Shown here: one piece after another, positions 12,966 to 25,731 of the stretch
Position numbering within the stretch: position 1 is the stretch's first letter
Layout of the letters: each line of letters starts with the position of its first letter
NCBI RefSeq assembly: GCF_905171765.1
Contig: NC_053390.1
Location: forward strand, 308,702,984-308,766,983
DNA from: Bufo bufo
Lineage: Eukaryota > Chordata > Amphibia > Anura > Bufonidae
Direction: 5' to 3'
Length of the DNA stretch: 64,000 nucleotides
Notes under the pieces: model-generated
Databases searched by the model: none
The model's input: only the letters and a program-made list of their open reading frames with translations
What the model was told of the DNA's origin: nothing
Position numbers and translations under genes: made by a program

Positions 12966-14413
12966 TACAGTGCTGCCCATAATTATTCATACCCCAAATT
13001 TTGACTTAGTTACTTTTATTCAACCAGCAAGTCATTTTTTGACGGGAAATCACATAGGTGTCTCCCAAAAGATAATAAGACGATGTACAAGAGGCATCAT
13101 TGTGGGGGGAAAAATTTTTTTTTTAGCTTTTATTTACATTTGAGCAAAAAGTGTCTAGTCCAAAATTATTCATAACCTTCACAACTGTCACAGTCTGTGG
13201 GAAAATCAAAAGTTCTATACCATTCCAAATAGTCCAAGCTGTTCTAAAGAATCCTAATTACCCTGATTAATTGGGAACAGCTGTTTTAATCAACTCAACA
13301 GGTGAAAAACAGCAGCTGTGAAAAACAGCAGCAGCACTGTGGAAAATCTCAGAGGACGTGGTCGGAAGCCAAAAGTGACACCTGTGCTGGCCAGGATAGT
13401 TACAGAGGTGAAAAAGAATCCAAGGATCACCACCAAGGCCATCCTGGTGAATCTGGGCTCTGCTGGTGGCAATGTCTCAAGTCAGACACTCCAACGGACA
13501 CTGCACACTGCTGGGTTCCACGGATGCAGACCAAGGAGGACGCCACTTCTCCAGATAAGGCACACAAAAGCTCGCTTGGCCTTTGCAAAAGCTCATCTGG
13601 ACAATGAAGAAGACTTCTGGTCTTCTGTGTTATGGTCAGATGAAACAAAAATTGAATTGTTTGGTCACAATGATGTTTCCTTCATTTGGCGTAAAAAAGG
13701 AGAAGCCTTCAACCCAAAGAACACCACCCCACTGTCAAACATGGTGGTGGGAACCTAATGCTTTAGGGGTGTTTTTCAGCCAATAGACCAGGGAACCTAA
13801 TCACAGTAAACGGCACCAAGAAAAAAAAGCAATATATGAGGATTCTCAATGACAACATCAGGCAGTCTTCAGAGAAACTTGGCCTTGGGCACCAGTGGAC
13901 ATTTCAGCATGACAATGACCCAAAACACACACAAGAAATCGTTAGCAGACAACAAAATTAACGTTTTGGAGAGGCCCAGCCAGAGTCCAGACTTGAATCC
14001 AATTGAGATTCTGTGGAGGGAGCTAAAGATCAGGGTGATGGCAAGAAGACCCTCCAACCTGAAAGATTTGGAGCTCATTGCTAAATATGAATGGGCAAAA
14101 ATACCTGTGGAGACATGCAAAAAGCTGGTCTGCAATTATAGGAAGCGTTTGATTGCTGTAATAGCCAATAAAGGCTTTTCTATTGATTATTGAGAAGGGT
14201 AGGAATAATTTTGGACTGGACACTTTTTGCTCAAATGTAAATAAAAGCTGAGAAATGTTTTTTTTTTCCACAATAATGCCTCTTGTACATCGTCTTATTA
14301 TCTTTTGGGAGACACCTATGTAATTTCCCGTCAAAAAATTACTTGCTGGTTGAATAAAAGTAACTTTAAGTAAAAATTTGCCTGGGGTATGAATAATTAT
14401 GGGCAGCACTGTA
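12966..14413 (+). mobile_element. Tc1-like transposon with long (about 180 bp) inverted repeats
   Basis: The left end TACAGTGCTGCCCATAATTA (12966) and its complement at 14413 flank the element. The inverted similarity continues inward for about 180 bases (12966-13150 against 14228-14413), including a shared CTTTTGGGAGACACCTATG segment. The element lies 384 bases upstream of cebpe. Confidence 0.88.
13318..14193 (+). pseudogene. Tc1-like transposase pseudogene, frameshifted
   Basis: The N-terminal part keeps the second half of the DNA-binding region (RGRGRKPKVT linker) and the first catalytic Asp in WSDETKIELFGHN. The stretch between about 13740 and 13930 is out of frame and includes a stop; the second Asp motif (QHDNDPKHT) is readable there in another frame. 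The C-terminal part (from 13849) contains [11 protein letters not shown] with the Glu. The extreme N-terminus is missing or too diverged to see. Confidence 0.82.
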
Positions 14414-14797
14414 TATAATACCAATAGCACTGGCCAAGTAACATGTCCGCACATTGAGTAATCTAATAACGCGGCTATACAATGTCTTAATAGTACTGAT
14501 ATTCAATTAATCTTAAGATTAATGGTGATCACAAGCCTGATTTCAGACCACTGGTGGAGGTCCTTGTGCTGGTACGACAAACAGATCGCACATAGCTTAG
14601 GCAGCCCTGCATAGCATATTGCCAATAACTAGTTTTTTATTAATATTATTAAATGTATAGTGAAATGAGTTGTATATATGTATTAATAAGATCATTGTGT
14701 CCAAACTGTTGTCTCCATAGCTGCCTTAAGGAAGAGAAGACATTTTCAGCAGAAGTGTTTTAGAGAACGTGGCTAGAAGACGACTCCTTCATACAGA
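14414..14797 (+). promoter_or_regulatory. cebpe upstream region / 5' UTR
   Basis: Only 384 bases separate the last upstream Tc1 element from the cebpe start codon. The segment is AT-rich, with TATATATG near 14675. The last roughly 90 bases are more mixed in composition and look like 5' UTR. I cannot place the transcription start. No CpG island is visible here, unlike many C/EBP promoters. Confidence 0.35.
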
Positions 14798-15244
14798 ATG
14801 TCTCAAAGCAGCTACTATGAGTGTGAAAAACGAGGTCAAGGTTCAGGCTATCCTTCCCGTATGGGACCATCTCAAGCAGAGATTGTAGGAGGCAATCTCT
14901 GTGACCCTGAGACCTCTGTGGATTTATCCACATACATTGAGTCAGGAGAGGACGTTTTGTCTGATCTGTTTTCTATGAAGCAGGAAAGACTTAAAACATC
15001 ATATCAATATCTGCCCTCAGAAGGGCTATCGGCAGCTGCTCTGTATGGATACCCGCATGGCATGTTACCAGAACGCAGAATAGGAGGATATGAATCCGGG
15101 GGAGTGATTGTGAAGGAGGAGACACGAGGATCACACAGGACCATGTGCAATACTCTACAATACCAGGCCACCCAATGTACACAGACCGCAATGCATCTTC
15201 CTCCTCAGATGGAGGGAGTACACCCTGCACTCCGTGTGTTAAAG
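14798..15244 (+). CDS. cebpe: CCAAT/enhancer-binding protein epsilon, coding exon 1
   Basis: This exon encodes residues 1-149 of a C/EBP transcription factor, a nuclear DNA-binding regulator that in mammals drives terminal granulocyte differentiation. The sequence shows the C/EBP-epsilon N-terminus MSQSSYYECE, an acidic activation segment at residues 42-60 (DLSTYIESGEDVLSDLF), a VKEE sumoylation-type motif at about 105-108, and QTAMHLPP near residues 129-136. The ATG is preceded by A at -3. The frame runs 149 codons to an AAG|GTGAGA donor at 15244/15245, so the intron is phase 0 and joins in frame to the bZIP exon at 30141. C/EBP alpha, beta and delta genes are usually intronless, so the split gene also favours epsilon. 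Whether a non-coding 5' exon exists cannot be seen. Identity is from recognition of the family, not from a search. Confidence 0.88.
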
Positions 15245-16346
15245 GTGAGAGATCTCCACTCTACTAAAATTCTCTTTATGCAACTTAATATGTTCCACCA
15301 TTAAATGCCATGTTCGTGGTATAGATAATAAAAAATAAACGCCATTTACACAATAAAAAAAAAAGATCCAGTTAAAGCATTTACTTACATAGTATGGTGC
15401 CACCTGGTGTTTAAACTGTATAGCAATGTGCATGCCCACCTACTGAGCTAAGTGCTGCTGGTCACACATGCTCAGTCACTCTCCCCACAGTCAGGTCTCC
15501 TCATATTGATTCTCTGTTCACTGCAGTGCACCTAATAGAAGTAGATTTCTGCAGGGAAGAGAGACATTTTTCTAAACTTCTCCATAGTGAACACAGGGAA
15601 GAATATGCTTAAGTTTACATGATCTATACAATGAAGATGGTATTTCATGGTGGGACAGCCTGATTGAAGATACTTGTCATAACCTTTTGGCCTACGTAAC
15701 TAAAGACATGCTGCTGCAGGTCACATAACACTGTCATAAATGATTTCTTTTTTTAAGTCTCCTTAAATCTGTTTTAAAAAAAAAAATCACACTTTGAAAC
15801 TATACTGACATAAGCTAAATGCAGGGTCTGGCATCCATGGAGTCACTGAGTTACCGCCACAAGCCCACCCATCTTACATCTATTAACATGCCCCTAGCTT
15901 GACCATCTCCTAGAACATCTAAGAGCATGTTAATCAAACAAGATGGGCTGGCTTGTAGGGAGTCTTCCCAATGAATCCAGGCCCCACATTTGGCATATAT
16001 CTTGCACAGTTTCAAAATGTGATTAACGATGTTACGTGAATGTTAGCATGTAATTAGACAGATTCTCCTAAAATTTCTGGTTAGCAGTTACTTTTCCCAC
16101 GGAATAAAAATTAAGAAGCACCTTTTCTTAAACCTTTGAGTTGTACTGTTCTTGTGTTATTCCTCCTGGAAATGCATGAATACATTGACAATTGGTTGTT
16201 ACCATTCTCAGTTGGACACGTAGGGACACGTTTCTTGCAACATCTTATGGTTTATCAGGTAGTGCTGAGAAAGGAGGAAAAACACTCCCTAACTTCATAG
16301 CAAAATTCATAACTCATATTACATATTCATTTATAATGCACATCAA

Positions 16347-16749
16347 AGAGAACCTGTCACATTGTACATGGTGAATGAGTTGCAGGTAGCTTGTTATAGC
16401 GCTGGAGGAGCTGAGAAGCTTAATATATAGTTTTGTGGGAAAAGATCAACATATCTTGCATTTTATTAATTTCAATTCCTGTTTATTCTGGGCTTTGAAG
16501 TGAAGGAGGCGGTCCTATCAGTGATTGACAGCCTTCCCTCTATGACTGTGTATACAGAGATAGCTGTCAGTCACTGATAGGACCGCCTCCCGGACTTCAA
16601 AGCACAGAATAAGCAGGATTTTAAATGAATAAAATACAGGTTATACTGAATATTTTCCAATAAAACGATTTATCAATCTGCTCAGCTCCTCCTGCTCTAT
16701 AACATGCTGCTGGCAGATTACATTGCATTTTTATGGTGGCAGCTTCCCT
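16347..16749. mobile_element. TTAA-type MITE with internal palindrome
   Basis: The right flank is TTAA (16750-16753) and the left flank a mutated TCAA (16343-16346). A strong inverted repeat GAGGCGGTCCTATCAGTGAT lies at about 16507 with its complement near 16573-16592. Non-coding. Confidence 0.6.
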
Positions 16750-17196
16750 TTAAGGACTCTTACATCCACTTTCCAGTTTGTGTAATTTCTTTTTGCATGT
16801 GAAAAGTTAAAAATCACATAATGATGATAAGATTTTCCAACATAGAATTATGCCTGCTTCTGACCATAGATGGTGGTTTAGGCTCCAGTTATCATTAGGA
16901 AAACAGTAGACTATGTAAGGCCAGCTTTAACTTTCCAATGGCCAGAATGGGAAAATAATTAACAACATTTCTCTCAAACAAAGGTGATAATGATTTCAAC
17001 AGATATCTGCTGCTTGGATGTTTTTTCACTCTGGAACAGTGCAATTATCATTCTGTTTTTTTAACTTCCTGTAATATGTGCAATACTACTGTGCCCAGAC
17101 TTGGTTATATTCATATATATGAAGACACAATGGTATTTGTCAAATATATCCATTTTTAATTACATATCCATTTTAATTTATTTGACTATGACTTAA

Positions 17197-17673
17197 AGGG
17201 GTTGTCTGGGCTCAGATCTGAACCAGGACATATTTTCACCCCGGCAGCCCCCTGACTTGAGCATCGGAGCAGTTCATGCTCCGATGCGCTCCTTTGCTCT
17301 GTGCTAAATCGCGCAGGGCAAAGGCATTTTTTGGAGATCCGGTGACGTACCGGGGCTCTCCATGGGGCTGCCAGGAAGCCCAGTGACGTCACTGGCACTG
17401 ATGGGCGGGCTTTAGCGCTGCCCTAGCCAGTAAAACTGCTAGGGCAGCGCTAAAGCCTGCCCATCAGAGCCGGTGACGTCACCGAACACACTGCCGGGTG
17501 GAAGCTTCTGCCCGGCAGTGTGTTATGATAAACAAAAGAGCCCGTGCCCTGCGCGATTTAGCGCATGGCAAGGGAGCGCATCGGAGCATGAGATGCTTCG
17601 ATGTTAGCCTCGGGGGCTGCCTGGGTGAAAATAAGGGTATGTCCGGGTTCAGCTCTGAATCCGGACAACCCCT
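17197..17673. mobile_element. TTAA-type MITE, AGGGGTTGTC family, copy 1
   Basis: TTAA at 17193-17196 precedes AGGGGTTGTCTGGG; the right end is GGACAACCCCT with its TTAA degraded. A central hairpin forms around GGGCGGGCTTTAGCGCTGCC (about 17403) and its complement. A second copy is at 36299-36803. Confidence 0.7.
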
Positions 17674-18565
17674 ATAAAGTTTGATAGTTTACTATACTTT
17701 TACTATACCTGCTGAACAAGTTCAACTTAACTGGTTAATGACCATTAATCCATATATTTATGGAGTTTGATTTAGAGATCGCTTTTCCCATTTCGGTCTA
17801 TTCTGTTCTTACATACATATCATATAATAAGCTGTGTACAGAATACAAAAGCCTACTTCGAAAATACAATTAGTAATTATAATCAAGTTCACTAATTGTG
17901 TTTTACTAACAGAGTATAAAAAAATAAAGTTACATTTAAAAATGCAGGGGGAAAAAAGCTCAGCACCCAAAAATGCTCCCTGTGCCAATCACTATTATAC
18001 TGCTCACTGGAGACCTTATTAAACCAAATTGGACATGCAATATACCAAAATTAATGGATGACAATAACGAACACAGAGAAATTCTATGTTATGGTAATAT
18101 ATTATTACCAAGAAAAATTAGCTAAGAAAATCATATTTCTCACAAATGTTAGGAAAAGAAACCTGTATGTTTCACAAAAATGCCCAAAAGATCACATCGG
18201 TGGTCTAACAAATAAAAATGTTACATTCATTAAATGAATGCATGTGAAAAACGGCTAAATGGAATCTAGTCCTGAAGACCTGACTTACCTTGTTCCTGAA
18301 TCGGTTAACATAGATCAAAGAGAAATCCACAATACTGAAGCTAATTTGCTGTTAGAAATCCATTTTATTAGACAAATTCATCCAGACAGTTAAACAAAGT
18401 CATTAGATGTGTGTTAGTATAGCCATTAGAGTGAACATTTTGGTCGTATAGACATCTGTCTTCAGAGGAGAGTTGGGAGGTCCTCATATACATTAGGTGA
18501 TTGGCAGTCCTGCTGAATTTGGTGGGTTTGACTGACATACATCTAATGTGTATGGTCAGCTTAAA

Positions 18566-18875
18566 GGGCTGTTTCACACGAGCGGATGCCGTGCGTGACA
18601 TCCGCTCCGTGAATGACAGCCAAGACCCGATGCAGACTGCAGAAGCACAGAGCAGTAACATGACTGATAATGCTCCGTGCCTCTCTGTGATCTCTTTACT
18701 ACGAAATCACAGGGAGATAAAGTTGTCATTGTGATTTCGTAGTAAAGAGATCACAGAGAGGCACGGAGCATTATCAGTCATGTTAATGCTCCGTGCCTCT
18801 GCAGTCTGCATCGGGTCTTGGCTGTCATTCACGGAGCGGATGTCACGCATGGCATCCGCTCGTGTGAAACAGCCC
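18566..18875. mobile_element. foldback MITE (310 bp near-perfect palindrome), copy 1
   Basis: The two halves are inverted copies: GGGCTGTTTCACACGAGCGG at the left end and its exact complement at 18875, with long matching arms such as GTAGTAAAGAGATCACAGAG. It lies within the cebpe intron. A related copy is at 31269-31580. Confidence 0.85.
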
Positions 18876-18879
18876 AAAG

Positions 18880-19085
18880 AGTTTTCCAGGCTTCTGATAT
18901 TGATGACCTGTCCACAGGATAGATTATTAATATCAGATCGGTGAGGGTCTGACACCCCACTTCCCCATGATCAGCTGTTCACTGCAGTTTCCAGAACTGG
19001 AACTAGTAGCTGATAAGTGGGAAAGTGTAGTGTCAGACCCTCACCAATTGAATTCTAATGACCTATCCTTAGGAGCTTGGAAAAA
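18880..19085. mobile_element. MITE fragment, ATATTGATGACCTATCC family
   Basis: The motif ATTGATGACCTGTCC near 18899 and TGACCTATCCTTAGGA near 19059 are inverted relative to one another, around TCAGACCCTCACC motifs. The same family is recognisable at 27531, 29377 and 34978. Confidence 0.5.
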
Positions 19086-19183
19086 CCCATTCAAGTTACA
19101 TTTCCCTGCAGTGCCTCCACAGGTAAAATTATGCAATAAATAGTGTCCATTCAAATAAATAGGTGATCTGTTGGATAGGACAG

Positions 19184-20214
19184 TGTCACGGCCTTTGGTG
19201 TGCGCCGTGACACTGTTGCCACGCTTTCAGTTGCCTGTGGCAACGTGTCGCTGTTATAGCATGCAGGGGCAGTGTCACGGCCTTTGTTGTGTGCCCCGTG
19301 ACATGGTTGCCACGCATGCCGTTGCCTGCGGCAACGTGTTGCTTTTTATGCTTGTGTGTGCACTTCCCCGTTTAGTTGTTTCCTCCTTCTGTCTGGTGGT
19401 CGTGGGGTTAATGTCTTCCTTGGTGTGGAACTGGGTGTGGTCTCTAGGCTCTATTTATCCTTGTGTTTTGAGCCTGAGATCTAGTTTTTGTCTCCAGCCT
19501 TGGTGTGTGTGTTGATGTGTTGATGTTCCTTGATTCCATCTGTCCAGTCTTAGGGCCATCCTAGTTGAACACCAATGTCACCCCCTTGTTTCTATGTTCT
19601 ATCCCCTACCCTTACCTGTTGTTGTGTTTGGTGTGGGTTTATGTTATGGGTGTGTGGTGATGTCTTGTTTGGTGTTCTATGTCTGGCATGTTTGGTGTTA
19701 TGCCTGGCATGGTTGCTAGACATCTCCTTGTCTGTCTTTACCTCCGGAAGGGGGACCCATTGGTTTCCCGGAGGGGTTAACCTAAAGTTTAGGAGCAGCC
19801 TTGCCTGGAGCCAGCTTGCATCCGGTGTTCGCAGGAGATTCCAGGTTGTTTGGTTGTCGTTGTTCCATCTTTGCTGCGGGTAAGTGTTTGTTGTTCTGGT
19901 GTGTTGTTGTTTTACCTGGTGCTTACCTGCCATTCAGTTGCTGCTCTATCTATCTTTCTTCCATCTGTTACTAGGCCACTGGAGACTCTGGTTCGTCTGT
20001 GTCCTTGACCCCTATGCAAGGGACCGTTAGGGTCAGCAGTATCCAGATTCCAGTGTATAAGCCCTCCCAAATTTAGGGGGTGCTCATATGGTCAGGAGAT
20101 CAGGGTAAGGATTAGGGCGGCTGTAGGAGGTGACCTACGCCTTTTCCCTGTGTCCAGGCTTAGTAACAGCCTGTAAAATACGGTGGGGAGTTTCCCCCAC
20201 TCCCCATCGTGACA
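19184..20214 (+). mobile_element. solo LTR (1031 bp), 5-bp target duplication GACAG
   Basis: The segment begins TGTCACGG and ends CGTGACA, the TG...CA form of an LTR, and is flanked by perfect GACAG repeats (19179-19183 and 20215-20219). That target length fits a Ty3/gypsy-type LTR left by recombination between two LTRs. Its 5' end carries an approximately 87-bp tandem duplication (from about 19182 and about 19268). Each half has a palindromic X-box-like motif, GTTGCC-TGT-GGCAAC (19230-19244) and GTTGCC-TGC-GGCAAC (19321-19335). Open frames across it are accidental. Confidence 0.85.
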
Positions 20215-21030
20215 GACAGGTCCTCCAAATCAAGAGACTTTTTTGCATTTTGGCCAAAAGGAGAAAGTCCTAAAGTGGGAATAAAAATGTATTTTCTAAA
20301 CTAGATAACCCTAGTAATAAAACTAAGATTAAAAACATATCACTGGCCGTTAGTATTAGGGTAAGAGATATGACCATATCTTGTTCCTTTTTAATATCCA
20401 GTGTGGTTCATCAGCAATTGGTGAAAAGCTTGTGGACCTCTGCCAATCATCAGTAGCAAATGAACCTGGCCTGAATTATTTTGTGAAAGTTATTTGTATC
20501 TGTTTTGTTGCTTGGAATGCACTAATGCACTAATATTGAAAAATAAGCACATTTCTCAATGTTCATTTGGGGGGGAATGTTCACACAGGACAGTTACAGA
20601 GTTTACTTATGGACTTCTGCACGAAAAATCCGCATTGAATCACCATACCAGGATAATAAATTTCATCCATGATCTGCAGAATGTGACCAATCGAAAACTG
20701 ATCTGTGATAAGCAACTAAATTTCTGCTTTGAATTTTTACTGTAGATTAAGCTCCTTTTAATGCAAGGGGGTGAAATTCATGGTGGAATCTGCTGTAAAT
20801 ATAAAGGTGAATTTGCTGATTTTTCCAGCCCATGTGGAAATATCCAAAACCTTTCATGGCCATGCTTTGTGTCTGCATCTAAATTTTAAAATGATGCTTT
20901 CTATATGTGAATTTTTTAATCTAAACTTTTTGTCCTGTTTAAAAATATCTATTCATTTTGTAGGTCTTATTTAGGAAAAAAGTAAGAAAAAGAAAACTGT
21001 TTTTGCTAATTTTCTATTGCTATGTCTTAA

Positions 21031-21742
21031 TGGGAGTCTGTCACACCCAAATGAGCTTCAAAGTAGGCATACTGGTATATAGGGTAGGGGTCCCAAAACA
21101 TATCTCTACCTTTCTTGTAAAAACCTGATCCTCTAATGCTTCCTTTTATTTGTATGCAAACAAAAGTTCTGTTTGGTGCAAAATCAGGGGCGTAGCTATA
21201 GGGGGTGCAGAGGTAGCAGTAGTTACCGGGCCCAGGAGCCTGAGGGAGCCCAAAGACCCTTGTGCCACATAAGACACTGGCATTATAGAAAGTGCATACT
21301 GGTCAATTTACACCTCTGGCTGGAGGGAAGGAGTTAGGTTAAGAATTTGGCATGAGGGGGTGCCCTTTCAATGTTTGCCTCAGGCAGCAGGAAGGCTATG
21401 TGCTCCCCTGGCCCTTGCCAACAAGCACTGAGGGACGGGGGCCCAAGCTGAACTCTTGCACCAGGGCCCATGAGCTTTTAGCTATGCCCCTGTGCAAAAT
21501 CACTCTGCCATAATGCTGCCCAGAGCCTTCTTTGGTTCATGGTCCCTGAGATTTCATAGCCAGTAGTGATGACACAGGGAAACAGGTGCACCAAATAGAG
21601 CTACACCTTATTTGCTTAAAAATAAAAAGAAGAATATTTCAGAATTAGAGTAATGGACTTTCATAAGAAAGGAATCATTATATTTCAGGGTACCTGCCCT
21701 ATATGGTGGTATGCTTACTTTGAAATCGATTTTAGAGGTGAT
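21031..21742. mobile_element. MITE with inverted ends, interrupted by a hAT MITE
   Basis: The left end (GTCTGTCACACCCAAATGAG, about 21036) and the right end (complement, GAGGTGATAGAC at about 21742) are inverted, as are the TCAAAGTAGGCATAC segments inside. It is split by the hAT MITE at 21185-21492. Confidence 0.6.
21185..21492. mobile_element. hAT-type MITE (308 bp) with 8-bp target duplication TGCAAAAT
   Basis: The ends CAGGGGCGTAGCTA and TAGCTATGCCCCTG are inverted copies, flanked by perfect TGCAAAAT at 21177-21184 and 21493-21500. It is inserted in the MITE at 21031-21742. No coding capacity. Confidence 0.9.
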
Positions 21743-21766
21743 AGACCGAGCCATTTTTCACCTTAA

Positions 21767-24700
21767 CCTCTTTAGGACACAGGGCGTACAGGTACGCCCT
21801 GATGTCCTGGTACTTAAGGACACAGGGCATACCTGTACGCCCTGTGTATTTCCGATCACCCCCGCGCAGCTGGCGGTGATCGGAACAAGGTGCCTGCTCA
21901 AATCATTGAGCAGGCACCTTGGCTAAATTCGTGGGGGGGTCCCGTGACCCCCCCGTGTCGGCGACCGCCGCAAACCGCGGGTCAATTTTGTGACCTTACA
22001 TCACAAAAAGTACAACAGCAAGTGATCAAAAAGGCGTACGCCCACCAAAATAGTACCAATCTAACCGTCACCTCATCCCGCAAAAAATGAGCCCCTATCT
22101 GAGACAATCGCCCAAAAAAAAAAAAAACTATGGCTCAGAATATGGAGACACTAAAACATTATTTTTTTTGTTTTAAAAAAGCTGTTATTGTGTAAAACTT
22201 ACATAAATAAAAAAAAGTAGACATATTAGGTATCGCCGCGTCCGTATCGACCGGCTCTATAAAAATATCACATGACCTAACCCCTCAGATGAACACCGTA
22301 AAAAATAAAAACTGTGCTAAATAAACCATTTTTTGTCACCTTACATCACAAAAAGTGTAATAGCAAGCGATCAAAAAATCATATGCACCCCAAAATAGTG
22401 CCAATCAAACAGTCATCTCATCCCGCAGAAAATGAGACCCTACCTAAGATAATCGCCCAAAAACTGAAAAAACTATGGCTCTTAGACTATAGAAACACTA
22501 AAACATGATTTTTTTTGTTTCAAAAATGAAATCATTGTGTAAAACTTACATAAATAAAAAAATTGTACACATATTAGGTATCGCCGCGTCCGTGACAACC
22601 TGCTCTATAAAAATACCACATGATCTAACCTGTCAGATGAATGTTGTAAATAACAAAAAAAAAAAACGGTGCCAAAACAGCTATTTCTTGTTACCTTGCC
22701 TCACAAAAAGTGTAATATAGAGCAACCAAAAATCATATGTACCCTAAACTAGTAGCAACGAAACTTCCACCCTATCCCGTAGTTTCTAAAATGGTGTAAC
22801 TTTTTGGGATTTTCTACTCTAGGGGTGCATCAGCGGGGCTTCAAATGGGACATGGTGCCAAAAAAAAAACAGTCCAGCAAAGTCTGCCTTCCAAAAACCG
22901 TATGGCATTCCTTTCCTTCTGCGCCCTGCCGTGTGCCTGTACAGCAGTTTACGACCACATATGGGGTGTTTCTGTAAACTACAGAATCAGGGCCATAAAT
23001 ATTGAGTTTTGTTTGGCTGCTAACCCTTGCTTTGTAACTGGAAAAAAAATATTAAAATGGAAAATCTGCCAAAAAAGTGAAATTTCGAAATTGTATCTCT
23101 ATTTTCCATTAATTCTTGTGGAACACCTAAAGGGTTAACAAAGTTTGTAAAATCAGTTTTAAATACCTTAAGGGGTGTAGTTTCTAGAATGGGGTCATTT
23201 TTGGGTGGTTTCTATTATGTAAGCCTCACAAAGTGACTTCAGACCTGAACTGGTCCTTAACCGCTTCACATCCGCCCATAGGATATAAACGTCCTATGGG
23301 TGGACGTCTATTTCTGAAAGCACGTTTTAGAACGTCCTTTCAGAAATAGCAGCTGCACGCTAATCGTGCAGCTGCTGATCGGGTTGCCCGCTGTCAGTGA
23401 CAGCAGGGCAACCCTAAGACAAGGCAGGGACAGTGCCCAGGTGTCCCTGCCTTCTAGATCGCTGCAGACACAGCGCTCACCGAGCGCTGTGTGTGCAGAG
23501 CCCGACGGTCATGTGACCGCCGTGACTGGAGTGTGCAGGAGCTGTGTGAGGTCTCTCAGAGACCTCAATCAGCCCTGCTGTGAGGCTGTACAGCGCTGGA
23601 TTGCTGCTGTACAGCCTCTCTAGGGGTGTATTTGTCCTGTAACTGGGGCTACTATGTCAGCCCCAGTTACAGGAGAAATCAACAGTGAAAAAAAAAAAAA
23701 AAAGTGAAGTAAATGTCCCCCAGAGGTCTTGTATGACCTTATGGGGGACGAAAAGTGTAAAATAAAAAAGTTTCACATGTAAAAAAAAAAAAGTCCCCAA
23801 GTAAGGAATGAAAAAAAAAAAAAAAAAATAGAAAAAATTTAAAAAAGTATACATATTAGGTATTGCCGCGTCCGTAAAAACCAGCTCTATAAAAATATCA
23901 CATGACCTAACCCCTCGGGTGAACACCGTAAAAAAAAAAAAAAAAAATGTTTTAAAACAAGCAATTTTTGTCACCTTGCATCACAAAAGGTACAACACCA
24001 AGTGATCAAAAACGCGTATGTCCCACAAAATAGTACCAATAAAACCGTCACTTCATCCCGCAAAAAATTAGCCCCTACATAAGAAAATCTCTCAAAAAAT
24101 AAAAAAACTATAGCTCTTAGAACATGGACACATTAAAACATAATTTTTTTGTTTCAAAAATGCTATTATTGTGTAAAACTTTAATAAATGAGAAAAAGTA
24201 TACATATTAGGTATCGCCACGTCCGTAACGATCTGCTCTATAAAAATGTCACTTGACTGAACCCCTCAGGTGAACGCTGTAAAAATTAATAAATAGAAAC
24301 TGTGCTAAAAGCACCAATTTTTTGGTCACCTTGCCCCATAAAGTGTTATAATGAATGATCAAAAAATCATATGTACCCAAAAATAGTACTAATAAAACTG
24401 GCACCTTATCCCCTAGTTTCCAAAATGGGGTCACTTCTTGGGAGTTTCTACTGTAAGGGTGCATCAGGGGGCTTCAAATGGGACATGGCATCTAAAAACC
24501 ATGTGGAGTTCCTTTTCTTCTGCGCCCTGCCGTGTGCCCATACAGCAGTTTATGACCACATGTGGGGTGTTTCTGTAAACCGCAGAATCTGGGTAATAAA
24601 TATTGAGCTTTGTTTGGCTGTTAACCATCGATGTGTTAAAGAAAAAAATTTATTAAAATGGAAAATCTGCCAAAAAAGTGAAATTTAAAAATTTGATCTC

Positions 24701-25731
24701 CATTTTCCTTTAATTCTTGTGGAACGCCTAAAGGGTTAACAAAGTTTGTAAAATCGGTTTTGAATACCTTGAGGGGTGTAGTTTCTACAATGGGGTCATT
24801 TATGGGGGTATCCACTATGTAGGCCCCACAAAGTGACTTCAGACCTGAACTGGTCCTTATAAAGTGGGTTTTGGCAATTTTCTTATAAATTTGAAGAATT
24901 GCTTCTAAACTTCCAAGCCTTTCTAACGTCCTAAAAAAATAAAATGACATTTCCAAAATGATGCCAACATAAAGTAGACATATGGGGAATGTTAAATAAT
25001 AAATATTTTATGAGGTATCACTTTCTGTTTTAAAAGCAGAGAAATTGAAATTTAGAAAATTGCGAATTTTTCAAATTTTTGGGTAAATTTGGGATTTTTT
25101 CATAAATAAAGGTGAAATATTTTGACTCAAATTTATGATTATCATGAAGTACAATGTGTCACGAGAAAACAATCTCTGAATGACTTGGATAAATAAAGGC
25201 GTTCCAAAGTTATTACCACATAAAGTGAGATATGTCAGTTTTGCAAAATTTGGCCTGGTCAGGAAGGGGGCAAATGGCCCAGATGGCAAGTGGTTAAAAA
25301 GTGGGTTTTTGAAAATTTCTGAAAAATTTCAAGATTTGCTTCTAAACTTCTAAGCCTTGTAACGTCCCCCAAAAATAAAAGATCATTCCCAAAATGATCC
25401 AAACATGAAGTAGACATATGGGGAATGTAAAGTAATAACTATTTTTGTAGGTATTACTATGTATTATAGAAGTAGAGAAATTTAAACTTGGAAATTTGCT
25501 AATTTTTCAAAATTTTTGGTAAATTTGGTATTTTTTTTATAAATAAAAATGATTTTTTTTTTACTCCATTTTACCAGTGTCATGAAGCACAATATGTGAC
25601 GAAAAAACAATCTGAGAATGGCCTGGATAAGTCAAAGCGTTTTAAGGTTATTACCACTTATAGTGACACTGGTCACATTTGCAAAAAATGGCCTGGTCCT
25701 TAAGGTGAAATAAGGCTGTGTCCTTAAGGAG
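21767..25731. mobile_element. TTAA element (middle level of nest), target TTAA duplicated
   Basis: TTAA at 21763-21766 and 25732-25735 flank inverted ends CCTCTTTAGGACACAG and CTGTGTCCTTAAGGAG. Its own body is 21767-23260 plus 25298-25731, the remainder being a younger inserted element. It corresponds to an inverted relative of 678-3043. Confidence 0.75.
23261..25293. mobile_element. TTAA element (innermost level of nest, 2033 bp)
   Basis: The flanks are TTAA at 23257-23260 and 25294-25297, and the host sequence reads continuously across when the element is removed (GAACTGGTCC-TTAA-AAAGTGGG). The inverted ends are CCGCTTCACATCCGCCCAT and the complement of CCACTTGCCATCTGGGCCAT. The left end holds three stacked hairpins between 23277 and 23372. 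No transposase frame. Confidence 0.85.

Noticed and set aside
19171..19933. Hydrophobic, Cys-rich frames on the plus strand
   Set aside because: They lie wholly in a solo LTR with target duplications and have no family motif.
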